DNA of 64,000 nucleotides from an uncultured Ruminococcus sp. (GTDB lineage Bacteria; Bacillota; Clostridia; Oscillospirales; Acutalibacteraceae): the NCBI GenBank assembly GCA_910585865.1, contig CAJUGO010000002.1, forward strand, positions 62,001-126,000, given 5' to 3'. Numbering within the stretch: position 1 is the first letter of the stretch; the number at the start of each line of letters is the position of its first letter. Position numbers and translations under genes: made by a program. Positions 26,078-33,902 of this stretch are shown one piece after another. Under the pieces are notes generated by a model that was not told the origin of the DNA, made no database searches, and saw only the letters and a program-made list of their open reading frames with translations.

Positions 26078-28081
26078 TTATTCTACTTTATAAGTTTTAT
26101 CAGGAAAGACTTCCAGTCCTTGCCCATCAGGATATTGAACACTGTCAGACGCATCTCCGTCATTAAATATAATATAAGGTGTCTTCCAAGACATATCAAA
26201 TGTATAACTATATCTGCCGTCGGCCTCTTTTATCATTTCTTCACCGGGCCACATATCATTTTCATTATCATCTTCATTGTAAACATATGCATAAAGCTCA
26301 TCTGACCAGTCATCCGTATCTGGCTTTTCAAAGTAAACCTTTGTTCCCTTTTCGATTTTATACAGGTTTTTATGCGTAAACTCAACTCTTTCATAAGTCT
26401 TTACGCCCTGTGCGTTTTCTGCTCTGAGCACAACTGAGGTTACAGGATTATCACTGCTTGCCTTAATTGTTATTTTGTCACCGTCTTTAAACGGTACCGC
26501 CTTAGCTTCATCACCTGAATAAATTTCATATGTTGCATTATCTGTATTTGAGCAGGTAAGCGTCACCTCTATAGAATCTTCACCATAAACAAACTCTGTT
26601 TTATCTGAAACACCTACCTTTGCCATATCAGCATACTTAGTGTAACCTTCATTATATAAAACAACAACTGAATTTTCAGGAACATTAGTATTACAAGTTA
26701 TTTTTCCGTTTTTAACAATATACTCAGTTTTATTGTCAACACGGTCAATATATGTGCCGTCAGCTAAATTTGTCTCAAAGTCAACCTTTAATTCATCAGC
26801 CGTATTAACAATAACCATACCCTTGCTACCTCTCTCAATTGCAAGTGCGGTAGAATCAAGGTTTGGATTCACAAGGTTCTCATCCTCTCCGATCATTGCA
26901 GTACGGAAAAAATTAACAGCAGAAACCTTTCTGTCCTTATACATATCGTCTCCCTGCGTACCTATTCGGTTCATACCCCACTCATTGTCCATGTCAGCAT
27001 TATATGGTCTGTCAAAAAACAGCGGAGTTCCATCCTTGCGGGCCGTTATTATAGCCCATCCGAGAAGTATCTGATCATTAGTAAGCTGATACCATGTACC
27101 GTCGTTAATATAATTATCATGCGATTCAACCCATGTAACCATATTAAGTTCCGCATTACCCAGCCAATAATCGGAAATTACCGATGTATCAATGTTGCTG
27201 TTCATAATGCCCGAACGGATTTTGCTGCCGTATGTACTTGATGTAGTTCGTCCAATTGTTTTTATATATTCATCAATTCTGTCATTATTGCCTTGTAGAA
27301 CCTCGCCGTAAATAAAAAGATTTTCAGCGTTATCTACCTTTTTTGTGGCAAGTTCCCAAAAGTTATTTTCAAATCCGTCAGATTCTTTTGGATCATCGGG
27401 AAGTCCTATATGCTTTGCCGTATCGTGTCGAAATCCGTCAGCACCGCAAGCAATACAATCATTAAGATATTCTAAAAAATATTTTTGAAACGATGGACGC
27501 TCTGTATTAATATCCGGCAAACCTCCCATCTTATGAGTTGTACACTGAAGCCTGTCTCCATAATCAGAAAGATCCTTCATTCCGTTTTTATGATAAAGCA
27601 GTTCAAGGCTTCCTCCGCCTGCTTCGATTAAATCTTTGCTTACGGAATCTGTATCTGGGGTTGTATGGTTGGCAATTACATCTACTAAAACCTTTATTCC
27701 GTATTTGTCAGCTTCATCACACATGGCTTTAAACTCATCACGGGAACCGAGCTGATAGTTTCCTATTTTAAAATCTGTCGGCTGATAATGATAGTACCAT
27801 TTTCCTGCGCCAAAAAGTTCCATGCCCCCGTCTTCACCCTCAAGGCATTCATTTATCGGAGAAGTCTGTACAGCAGTAAAACCTGCCGCTGCGATATCAG
27901 CCATAGATTCCTTAATTGTATTAAAATCCCAGCAAAATGCCTGGAGAATTGCACCATCCTTCACATTTTCGGCAGTCTTAAATTCCACTGATTCAACATT
28001 TTGCGAACAACCGGAAATAGCTATTGCTGCAGATGAAATAACAGCAGCTGAAAGAAGTCCTGCCAATACTCTTTTAAACAT
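26078..28081 (-). CDS. Alpha-amylase lipoprotein (GH13) with C-terminal starch-binding-like module
   Basis: This 667-residue enzyme cleaves alpha-1,4 glucans outside the cell. The N-terminal lipoprotein signal ends at ISGC (C25), so it should be tethered to the membrane. GH13 motifs are all present: DVIANH (134-139), GFRHDTAKH with nucleophile D220, GEVL with acid E260, and VESHDN with H321-D322. A beta-rich domain follows. The last 90 residues or so (VYFEKP, WPGEEM, FNDG, QYPDGQG) resemble a CBM26/CBM25-type starch-binding module. A good -10 (TATAAT) lies upstream but the -35 is weak. It suggests growth on starch or glycogen. Confidence 0.9.
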   Translation of the reverse strand: MFKRVLAGLLSAAVISSAAIAISGCSQNVESVEFKTAENVKDGAILQAFCWDFNTIKESMADIAAAGFTAVQTSPINECLEGEDGGMELFGAGKWYYHYQPTDFKIGNYQLGSRDEFKAMCDEADKYGIKVLVDVIANHTTPDTDSVSKDLIEAGGGSLELLYHKNGMKDLSDYGDRLQCTTHKMGGLPDINTERPSFQKYFLEYLNDCIACGADGFRHDTAKHIGLPDDPKESDGFENNFWELATKKVDNAENLFIYGEVLQGNNDRIDEYIKTIGRTTSSTYGSKIRSGIMNSNIDTSVISDYWLGNAELNMVTWVESHDNYINDGTWYQLTNDQILLGWAIITARKDGTPLFFDRPYNADMDNEWGMNRIGTQGDDMYKDRKVSAVNFFRTAMIGEDENLVNPNLDSTALAIERGSKGMVIVNTADELKVDFETNLADGTYIDRVDNKTEYIVKNGKITCNTNVPENSVVVLYNEGYTKYADMAKVGVSDKTEFVYGEDSIEVTLTCSNTDNATYEIYSGDEAKAVPFKDGDKITIKASSDNPVTSVVLRAENAQGVKTYERVEFTHKNLYKIEKGTKVYFEKPDTDDWSDELYAYVYNEDDNENDMWPGEEMIKEADGRYSYTFDMSWKTPYIIFNDGDASDSVQYPDGQGLEVFPDKTYKVE

Positions 28082-28209
28082 TTATACACCATCTTTCTTA
28101 ATTAATTAACACAAATGTTTATTAAAATAGATTATAACATAAATGTGTAATATTTAAAATAGTTTTTTGGCATTTTTATACATATTATTTTTACAGATTA
28201 TTATACCAT

Positions 28210-29097
28210 TTAATCTTTTATTGCAAATCCTTCACCACGAATCGTCCCTGCAGTTGTAACAATGATAAATGCATGAGGATCAATTTTTTTTACATTTGTG
28301 GTAACTTTATAAACTTCCTGAGGACGGACTGCACACATAATAATACACTTATTGGTTCCGCTGTATGCACCCTTGCCGTCGAGCAAAGTAACACCTCTGC
28401 GCAAATCTTTCATTATGCTGTCACTTACCTTGCTGTAATAATCGGTTATTACAAACATAAGCTTGCCGTTTCCTCTTGAAGTACCGTAGGATACAGCATC
28501 AATAATCTTAATGCTTACAAAGATTGCCAAAAGCGCATATAAAACGCTTTCTATGCTGTTATAAACAAAGAAAACCATAACAAGAACGATAACATCCGCT
28601 GCCAGAATAATATTACCTGTTGAAATAAAAGGAAAATGCTTGTGTATATTAAGCGCAATTATATCAGTTCCTCCTGTTGAACCACCGCGGTAAAAGATTA
28701 ATCCTAATCCAAGTCCGTTCAGTACACCGCCAAATCCAGCAGCTAGGATTGTATCTCCCGTATATACAGGCAACACAGGAGTCAGCACATCTATTGCAAT
28801 CGAGACAAAAGCAGTACCTACAATGGTTTTTGTCAAAAAAGTAAAGCCATTCTCAACAGCGCCCCACACAAACAACGGTATATTAAGCAAAAAAATCATT
28901 GTACCAATTGGCAGTGCAAAAAGATAATTAAGCATTGTTGCCACACCCGTCATACCGCCTGGAGCAATGTTATTAGGAGAGGTAAAAATAACAACCGACA
29001 TTGCATAAAGCACTGCACCAAAAGCAATTACAATATAATCTGCCGCTGAAGCACGCACCTGAGTCAATGTCGGTTTTTTCAATGATATTTTATTCAT
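28210..29097 (-). CDS. YitT-family membrane protein
   Basis: This is a 295-residue protein with five or six N-terminal membrane helices and a C-terminal soluble DUF2179 domain (residues about 220-295, RGVTLLDGKGAYSG). The membrane part has the family motifs NNIAPGGMTGVA and RGGSTGGTDIIAL. Its function is unknown; transport is often guessed. I choose ATG 29097 with GGAGAG upstream; a TTG at 29112 would lengthen it by five codons. It stands alone between the mrnC terminator and the amylase gene. Confidence 0.85.
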   Translation of the reverse strand: MNKISLKKPTLTQVRASAADYIVIAFGAVLYAMSVVIFTSPNNIAPGGMTGVATMLNYLFALPIGTMIFLLNIPLFVWGAVENGFTFLTKTIVGTAFVSIAIDVLTPVLPVYTGDTILAAGFGGVLNGLGLGLIFYRGGSTGGTDIIALNIHKHFPFISTGNIILAADVIVLVMVFFVYNSIESVLYALLAIFVSIKIIDAVSYGTSRGNGKLMFVITDYYSKVSDSIMKDLRRGVTLLDGKGAYSGTNKCIIMCAVRPQEVYKVTTNVKKIDPHAFIIVTTAGTIRGEGFAIKD

Positions 29098-29110
29098 TCT
29101 GTCACTCTCC

Positions 29111-29145
29111 AAAATAAAGGAGCATTACTGAAAACTCCTTATTTT
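29111..29145 (-). terminator. Terminator hairpin at the end of mrnC
   Basis: AAAATAAGGAG pairs with CTCCTTTATTTT (one bulge) around a 12-base loop. The 5' arm contains the mrnC stop codon region, and the 3' arm ends in T-rich sequence. It probably ends the rplU-to-mrnC transcript. Confidence 0.6.
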
Positions 29146-29558
29146 AGTATGTATGAACTGCTTTCAGATATACTTAAAATCATGTCAAAAATATCATAAA
29201 TTCTTTGTTTGTCATTATTTAAATACAGATAGCCAAAGAGGGCTTCAAGCCCTGTTGCACTGTGATAATCAGAAACTGAACCGTTTTTTGGAGTGCACTT
29301 TGGAGCTGCGTTCCGTCCCCTCTTATAAATTGAAAGTTCCTTATCATTTAAGCTAGGTAAAACTGCCTTGGCAAATACGGCCTGACTTTTACAGTTTACA
29401 AATGAAACCTTCAGCTTATTAAGTTCACCTACACTGCGGTTCGCCTGCCGCACAAGATATTCACGAACAAGTAAATCATATACTCCGTCTCCTACAAAAG
29501 CAAGTGTAAGCGGAGAAATTTCGTCAGCTTTACTGTGAGAAAAGGCAATATTTTCCAT
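29139..29558 (-). CDS. mrnC: Mini-ribonuclease III
   Basis: This is a 139-residue RNase III catalytic domain without the double-stranded RNA-binding domain. It includes LAFVGDGVYDLLVREYLV at the N-terminus and the second acidic helix TGLEALFGYLYL. MrnC matures 23S rRNA ends in Firmicutes. In many relatives it lies beside cysS; here it closes the rplU-prp-rpmA-obgE operon, consistent with ribosome maturation. Confidence 0.92.
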   Translation of the reverse strand: MENIAFSHSKADEISPLTLAFVGDGVYDLLVREYLVRQANRSVGELNKLKVSFVNCKSQAVFAKAVLPSLNDKELSIYKRGRNAAPKCTPKNGSVSDYHSATGLEALFGYLYLNNDKQRIYDIFDMILSISESSSYILK

Positions 29559-29587
29559 ATATACACTCCAAATATTTTTTAAAACAA

Positions 29588-30859
29588 TTAATCCATAAAA
29601 TCAAATTCGATGTCATAAATTGACACTGTATCACCATCACTGCAGCCTTTTTTACGCAGAGCGTCTATAACACCGCCGTTGATAAGCACCTTCTGAAAAT
29701 AGTTAAGACTTTCGTAATCATCAAAATTAATGCCCCTCATTACCTGCAACAGCCAATCGGCCTCCACTGTATAAATTCCGTTGATGTTTTTGATTGTAAC
29801 CGTGTGGTCGTCAAAATCGTCAACAGTCATAATCTGGGCAGCCTCAGCCTCATATCGAGCAATCGGCGGAAGAGAAGACAGCATCTCCTGTATTTTCTTA
29901 AGCAATGGATCGACATCATAACGTATTGCCGCCATAATCGGGAAAAAGTCATAACCCAAATTTTCCACAAAACTTTTGAAATCAGCAATCTGATCATCTG
30001 TTGCCATATCACATTTATTGCCTGCAACAATCATAGGACGCTGAGCAAGCTCGGGGTTAAACTTTTCAAGTTCCCTGTTAATTGTTTTAAAATCTTCTTT
30101 AGGATCTCTTCCCTCACATCCAGAAACATCAACGATGTGAACAAGCATACGACAGCGTTCTACATGGCGCAAGAATTGATGTCCAAGACCTGTACCCTGC
30201 CATGCACCCTCAATAAGTCCCGGAATATCCGCCATTACAAAAGACGAACCTTCTCCCATTGACACAACACCTAGCACAGGAGTAATAGTTGTAAAATGAT
30301 AGTTTGCAATCTCAGGTTTTGCCTGAGACACAACCGATACAAGCGTGCTTTTTCCTACATTAGGAAAACCGACAAGACCGACATCGGCAAGCAGCTTCAG
30401 TTCAAGAACAACGTCATACTCCTCACCGGGCAGACCCGGCTTGGCAAACCTGGGCACCTGACGGACAGGGGTTGCAAAATGAGGATTTCCCCAGCCTCCT
30501 TTGCCGCCCTTTGCAACAATATACGGTTCATTTGAAGATATATCAGCCAAAATTCTGCCTGTACCTTCTTCTTTTACCAATGTGCCAACAGGAACACGTA
30601 TAACTAAATCTTCAGCATTTTTCCCCCGGCATTTGCCGCCCTTTCCGTTTTCCCCTTTCTTTGCAATATACTTCCGTTTATATCGAAAGTCTGCAAGTGT
30701 TGAAAGATTCGAATCGGCAACAAATACCACATTTCCGCCGCGTCCTCCGTCACCGCCGTCAGGACCGCCTGCCGCAACATATTTTTCGCGGTGAAACGAT
30801 ACGGCTCCGTCACCGCCGTCTCCTGCTTTAATTTTTATTTTGGCTGTATCTACAAACAT
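29588..30859 (-). CDS. obgE: Obg GTPase
   Basis: This is a 423-residue ribosome-assembly GTPase. The N-terminal Gly-rich Obg domain (GDGGDGAVSFHREK, PDGGDGGRGG) is followed by the G domain with G1 GFPNVGKST, G3 DIPGLIEGA and G4 GNKCD. A C-terminal OCT domain covers residues about 340-423. Full length and intact. It follows rpmA in the standard Firmicutes ribosomal operon. Confidence 0.96.
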   Translation of the reverse strand: MFVDTAKIKIKAGDGGDGAVSFHREKYVAAGGPDGGDGGRGGNVVFVADSNLSTLADFRYKRKYIAKKGENGKGGKCRGKNAEDLVIRVPVGTLVKEEGTGRILADISSNEPYIVAKGGKGGWGNPHFATPVRQVPRFAKPGLPGEEYDVVLELKLLADVGLVGFPNVGKSTLVSVVSQAKPEIANYHFTTITPVLGVVSMGEGSSFVMADIPGLIEGAWQGTGLGHQFLRHVERCRMLVHIVDVSGCEGRDPKEDFKTINRELEKFNPELAQRPMIVAGNKCDMATDDQIADFKSFVENLGYDFFPIMAAIRYDVDPLLKKIQEMLSSLPPIARYEAEAAQIMTVDDFDDHTVTIKNINGIYTVEADWLLQVMRGINFDDYESLNYFQKVLINGGVIDALRKKGCSDGDTVSIYDIEFDFMD

Positions 30860-30960
30860 ATTTTTCTCCGTTACATGATATTATAATAGTCATTTTATTT
30901 TTTTGTGTGCACAAACTGTATACAAATATTATAAGCAAAATTTTAACTCTTACTAGGGCA

Positions 30961-31121
30961 TATCTGAAAATAGAAAAATTACTGAAAATTTCTTAGCGGA
31001 AATTTTCAGTTTTAGATAGCCCCGAGACACTATAAAAAAACAAAAGCTCCTCCGCAAGGACTTACAACGCAATATTGAGGGAAAATATCTGTTTTTGGGC
31101 GCGCCGCATACTTTTCAGATA
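30961..31121. repeat. Candidate small inverted-repeat element (MITE-like)
   Basis: Exact 10-bp inverted ends (TATCTGAAAA at 30961-30970 and TTTTCAGATA at 31112-31121) bound about 160 bp. The interior contains a hairpin (ACTGAAAATTTC / GGAAATTTTCAGT) and a GC-rich patch (GGGCGCGCCGC) that stands out from the AT-rich surroundings. It interrupts the rpmA-obgE junction, usually short in Firmicutes. No second copy is in the window, so the repeat status is a guess. Confidence 0.35.
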
Positions 31122-31155
31122 CACTTCGGTATTATAACGATTCCTGTATAAAATA

Positions 31156-31177
31156 AGGGTGGAATCAATTCCACCCT
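31156..31177 (-). terminator. Intrinsic terminator after rpmA
   Basis: A perfect 10-bp stem (AGGGTGGAAT / ATTCCACCCT) with a 2-base loop lies 15 bases past the rpmA stop. It is followed on the minus strand by TATTTTATA. It should end most rplU-prp-rpmA transcripts before obgE. Confidence 0.8.
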
Positions 31178-31192
31178 CAACTGCATTTTATG

Positions 31193-31477
31193 TTACTGCT
31201 CAACAGGATAAACGCTTGCACGCTTTCTGTCTTTACCAACACGCTCAAACTTAACAACACCGTCAATCTTTGCAAACAGTGTATCGTCAGAACCTCTGCC
31301 TACATTTTCACCGGGATGAATATGTGTGCCTCTCTGCTTAACAAGAATATTTCCTGCAAGAACTCTCTGTCCGTCTGCACGCTTAACGCCAAGACGTTTT
31401 GACTCACTGTCACGGCCGTTCTTAGTAGAACCCATACCTTTTTTATGAGCGAATAACTGAATGTTTATTTTAAGCAT
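31193..31477 (-). CDS. rpmA: 50S ribosomal protein L27 with cleavable N-terminal extension
   Basis: This is a 94-residue L27. The first residues MLKINIQLFA form the Firmicutes-type extension; cleavage before HKKGMGSTKNG would expose the conserved mature N-terminus that reaches the peptidyl transferase centre. The likely protease, Prp, is encoded immediately upstream (4 bp between genes). The core GRDSESKRLGVKR and the IHPGENVGRGSDDTLFA stretch are standard. Confidence 0.96.
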   Translation of the reverse strand: MLKINIQLFAHKKGMGSTKNGRDSESKRLGVKRADGQRVLAGNILVKQRGTHIHPGENVGRGSDDTLFAKIDGVVKFERVGKDRKRASVYPVEQ

Positions 31478-31481
31478 TACC

Positions 31482-31799
31482 TTACACCTCCGAAATTTTA
31501 ACTTTAATATACTTTTTGTATTGCTCAGATAGAGCAGTTAAGTGAAGCTTTAAACCTAAAATAATATCGCTGGCCTTTTTTGCATCACTCGGCGACAGCT
31601 TCAAACTAAAAAAGCCGTCGCTTTCGGTAACTTCAGCATTAATATGCTGAATATCGGTTATTGTATTTGCTGCCATATAAACTGCCGAACTGACCGCTGC
31701 ACATACTATGTCAAAGCCTTGTTCACAGTAACCTGAATGTCCGCTGACTTCACAGGCATTAAATACATTTGCAAACCTGAAAAATGTTACCGTAATCAT
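31482..31799 (-). CDS. prp: Ribosomal-processing cysteine protease Prp
   Basis: This is a 105-residue protein of the YsxB/Prp family. The catalytic pair is visible: H21 in VSGHSGY and C33 in FDIVCAAVS. Prp removes the N-terminal extension of L27, which is present in the next gene. It lies between rplU (3 bp) and rpmA (4 bp), the standard order. Confidence 0.93.
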   Translation of the reverse strand: MITVTFFRFANVFNACEVSGHSGYCEQGFDIVCAAVSSAVYMAANTITDIQHINAEVTESDGFFSLKLSPSDAKKASDIILGLKLHLTALSEQYKKYIKVKISEV

Positions 31800-31802
31800 A
31801 AC

Positions 31803-32111
31803 TTATGCTTCAATTGAAGTAATTTTCACCTTTGTGTAAGGCTGTCTGTGACCTTTTGCTCTCTTTTCGCCTTTCTTAGGCTTGTAAGTGCAAACTCTGA
31901 TTTTTTTGCCTTTACCGTTCTTTAATACTTCTGCTGTAACTTTAGCGCCTTCTACAATAGGAGTGCCAACCTTGATTCCGTCATCAGTACCAACTGCAAC
32001 TACATCAAATGTTACTGTGTCATTTGCTTCTGCTTCAAGCTTTTCAATGAAGATAACTTCATCGTTAGTTACCTTATACTGCTTGCCGCCTGTCTGAATA
32101 ACTGCGTACAT
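31803..32111 (-). CDS. rplU: 50S ribosomal protein L21
   Basis: This is a 102-residue L21 starting MYAVIQTGGKQYKV, with the 23S rRNA-binding C-terminal signature KKGEKRAKGHRQPYTKVKI. It is the first gene of the rplU-prp-rpmA group and sits behind a consensus promoter and a structured leader. Confidence 0.97.
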   Translation of the reverse strand: MYAVIQTGGKQYKVTNDEVIFIEKLEAEANDTVTFDVVAVGTDDGIKVGTPIVEGAKVTAEVLKNGKGKKIRVCTYKPKKGEKRAKGHRQPYTKVKITSIEA

Positions 32112-32184
32112 TTTAGTACCATCCTTTACATTGGGCTCGCTATCTGTGGGTGGAACAAATCACTTATAACCCACAATATGCGGC
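32112..32184 (-). ncRNA. L21-leader-like structured 5' untranslated region
   Basis: The 70-base leader of rplU can form a perfect 7-bp stem, TGTGGGT / ACCCACA (32169-32175 with 32145-32151), around a 17-base loop. Firmicutes rplU genes are known to carry a conserved L21 leader thought to bind the protein for autoregulation. Position and the CCCAC core fit that class, but I cannot run the covariance model. Confidence 0.5.
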
Positions 32185-32190
32185 TTATAT

Positions 32191-32219
32191 ACTATATCAC
32201 AAAGCAATTTTATTGTCAA
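32191..32219 (-). promoter_or_regulatory. Consensus sigma-A promoter of rplU
   Basis: On the minus strand a perfect TTGACA (32214-32219) and TATAGT (32191-32196) are separated by 17 bases. It is the strongest promoter by eye in the window, as expected for ribosomal protein genes. Confidence 0.85.
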
Positions 32220-32237
32220 CAATTTTCCTGTAATTTT

Positions 32238-33089
32238 TTACAGATTATTCTGGATTTTTGCAGCCTTAAGAGTATTCTTCATTAGAGTTGCAATCGTCAT
32301 AGGACCTACACCGCCCGGAACAGGAGTTATGTATGAGCATTTTTGCTTTACATTTTCAAAATCCACGTCACCGCAAAGTCTGCCGTTTTCATCTCTGTCC
32401 ATGCCTACGTCAATAACAACTGCGCCGTCCTTTACCATATCTTCTGTAACAAACTTAGGCTTGCCTACTGCTGCAACAAGTATATCTGCTTTGGAACAAA
32501 CTTCCGAAAGGTTTTTTGTACGGCTGTGGCAAATTGTTACTGTTGCGTTTTCATGCAGCAAAAGCATTGCCATAGGCTTTCCTACAATATTGCTTCTTCC
32601 AATTACGACACAATTTTTGCCGCATACAGGGATATCATATGCATGAAGCATCTCCATTACTCCTGCAGGAGTACATGGTAAAAAGTCGTATTCGCCAAGC
32701 ATAATCTTACCAACATTTACTGCATGAAAGGCATCGACATCCTTTAATGGATTTATTGCCTCTATTACTGCTTTATCATCAAGATGTTTCGGGAGCGGGA
32801 GCTGAACCAATATACCGTTTATATCCTGCTTATTGTTAAGTTCTTTTACCAGGTTAAGCAAATCTTCCTGAGTTGTCTGCTCTGGAAGAGCATATTCCTC
32901 AGACTTGAATCCTACAAGCTCACAAGCTTTTTTCTTGTTGTTTACATAAACTCTTGAAGCCGGATCATCACCGACAATTACAACTGCAAGACCCGGAGTT
33001 ATACCATGCTCCGCCTTAAGCCTCAGAACTTGATTTTTTACTTCTTCCTTCACCTGTGCCGATACTTTTTTTCCGTCTATAATCTGCAT
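32238..33089 (-). CDS. folD: Bifunctional methylenetetrahydrofolate dehydrogenase/cyclohydrolase
   Basis: This is a 283-residue folate one-carbon enzyme. Motifs: SRVYVNNKKKACE with the catalytic lysine, VQLPLPKHL, the NADP-binding VIGRSNIVGKPMA, and PVPGGVGPMT near the C-terminus. The ribosome-binding site GGAGGACT precedes ATG 33089. Its first 74 bp overlap the end of lgt in another frame, an unusually long overlap. Confidence 0.96.
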   Translation of the reverse strand: MQIIDGKKVSAQVKEEVKNQVLRLKAEHGITPGLAVVIVGDDPASRVYVNNKKKACELVGFKSEEYALPEQTTQEDLLNLVKELNNKQDINGILVQLPLPKHLDDKAVIEAINPLKDVDAFHAVNVGKIMLGEYDFLPCTPAGVMEMLHAYDIPVCGKNCVVIGRSNIVGKPMAMLLLHENATVTICHSRTKNLSEVCSKADILVAAVGKPKFVTEDMVKDGAVVIDVGMDRDENGRLCGDVDFENVKQKCSYITPVPGGVGPMTIATLMKNTLKAAKIQNNL

Positions 33090-33900
33090 AAAAAGAGTCC
33101 TCCTTTTTTCTGTTTATAATTAATAATACAATTCCTGTAACAAAAATCACTGCCGAAACCAGCTGTGATACTCTTATATCCGCTCCAAACAACTGAAACG
33201 GAAGATAAAGACTGTCTGTTCTCAGCCCTTCAACTATCATTCTTTCAAATCCATACCATACAAGATATGAAAAGAAAATTTGCCCCGCATATTTCTGTCT
33301 GTATTTTCCGTAAAAGTGAATCAGAACAAACCCAATCAGACACCAAAGCGATTCATAGAGAAAACAAGGATGGACTGCCACACTGTTTGTTCCCTCGCTC
33401 ATCATTCTCCACGGCAAGTCTGTTACAGTGCCGTATGCCTCCTGATTCATAAAATTGCCCCATCTGCCGATTCCCTGTCCAAGCAAAAATCCCATCATTC
33501 CTATGTCAAGAACAGGCATAATACTCATCTTTTGGATTTTGGCAACGGCAAGTCCGCCCAGCAGCGCTCCGATAATTCCTCCATAAATTGCAAGTCCTCC
33601 ATTGTTTATATAGAGGATTTCAATGGGATTTCTGCTGTAATAATCCCATTGAAAAATGCAAAAGTAAAGTCTTGCTCCGATTATACCTGTGATTATTCCT
33701 ACAAAAACACAGTTAATAAGCTTACCTGCATCTACATTGTATCTAGGCGCACTTTTATAGGCATACAGCACAGCCAGCAAAAGACCACAGGCAATGATAA
33801 TTCCATACCAATAAATATGATATGTGCCAATAGAAAAAGCAACAGGATTTATAGTAAATTCCCACCCAAAACCGGGAAATATTACATGATAGCCGTTCAT
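33016..33900 (-). CDS. lgt: Prolipoprotein diacylglyceryl transferase
   Basis: This is a 294-residue membrane enzyme that attaches diacylglycerol to the lipobox Cys of lipoproteins, such as the binding protein and amylase in this window. It has about seven membrane segments, GGLAIYGGIIGALLGG, the signature GQGIGRWGNFMNQEAYG, and VHPCFLYES. The basic C-terminal tail beyond the last helix (INRKKED onward) extends 74 bp into folD. It starts 2 bp after the M16 peptidase gene ends. Confidence 0.94.
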   Translation of the reverse strand: MNGYHVIFPGFGWEFTINPVAFSIGTYHIYWYGIIIACGLLLAVLYAYKSAPRYNVDAGKLINCVFVGIITGIIGARLYFCIFQWDYYSRNPIEILYINNGGLAIYGGIIGALLGGLAVAKIQKMSIMPVLDIGMMGFLLGQGIGRWGNFMNQEAYGTVTDLPWRMMSEGTNSVAVHPCFLYESLWCLIGFVLIHFYGKYRQKYAGQIFFSYLVWYGFERMIVEGLRTDSLYLPFQLFGADIRVSQLVSAVIFVTGIVLLIINRKKEDSFYADYRRKKSIGTGEGRSKKSSSEA

Positions 33901-33902
33901 AA

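Larger units (their letters stand above)
30860..31192. other. Intergenic region between rpmA and obgE
   Basis: This 330-bp gap within an otherwise tight operon holds the rpmA terminator (31156-31177), a candidate inverted-repeat element (30961-31121) and a long hairpin arm pair ACTGAAAATTTC / GGAAATTTTCAGT at about 30981-31010. No gene is visible. obgE probably has its own promoter here, but I cannot place it with confidence. Confidence 0.5.

Noticed and set aside
28082..28209. Catabolite-repression (cre) operator before the amylase gene
   Set aside because: An imperfect inverted repeat is visible, but it lacks the central CG of a cre site.
30604..30813. Open frames inside obgE and other genes on either strand
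   Set aside because: They are shadows of well-conserved genes with no start signals or recognisable domains.
32228..32243. Small hairpin CTGTAA / TTACAG after folD as terminator
   Set aside because: Only 6 bp, overlaps the folD stop, and no T-run follows before the rplU promoter.
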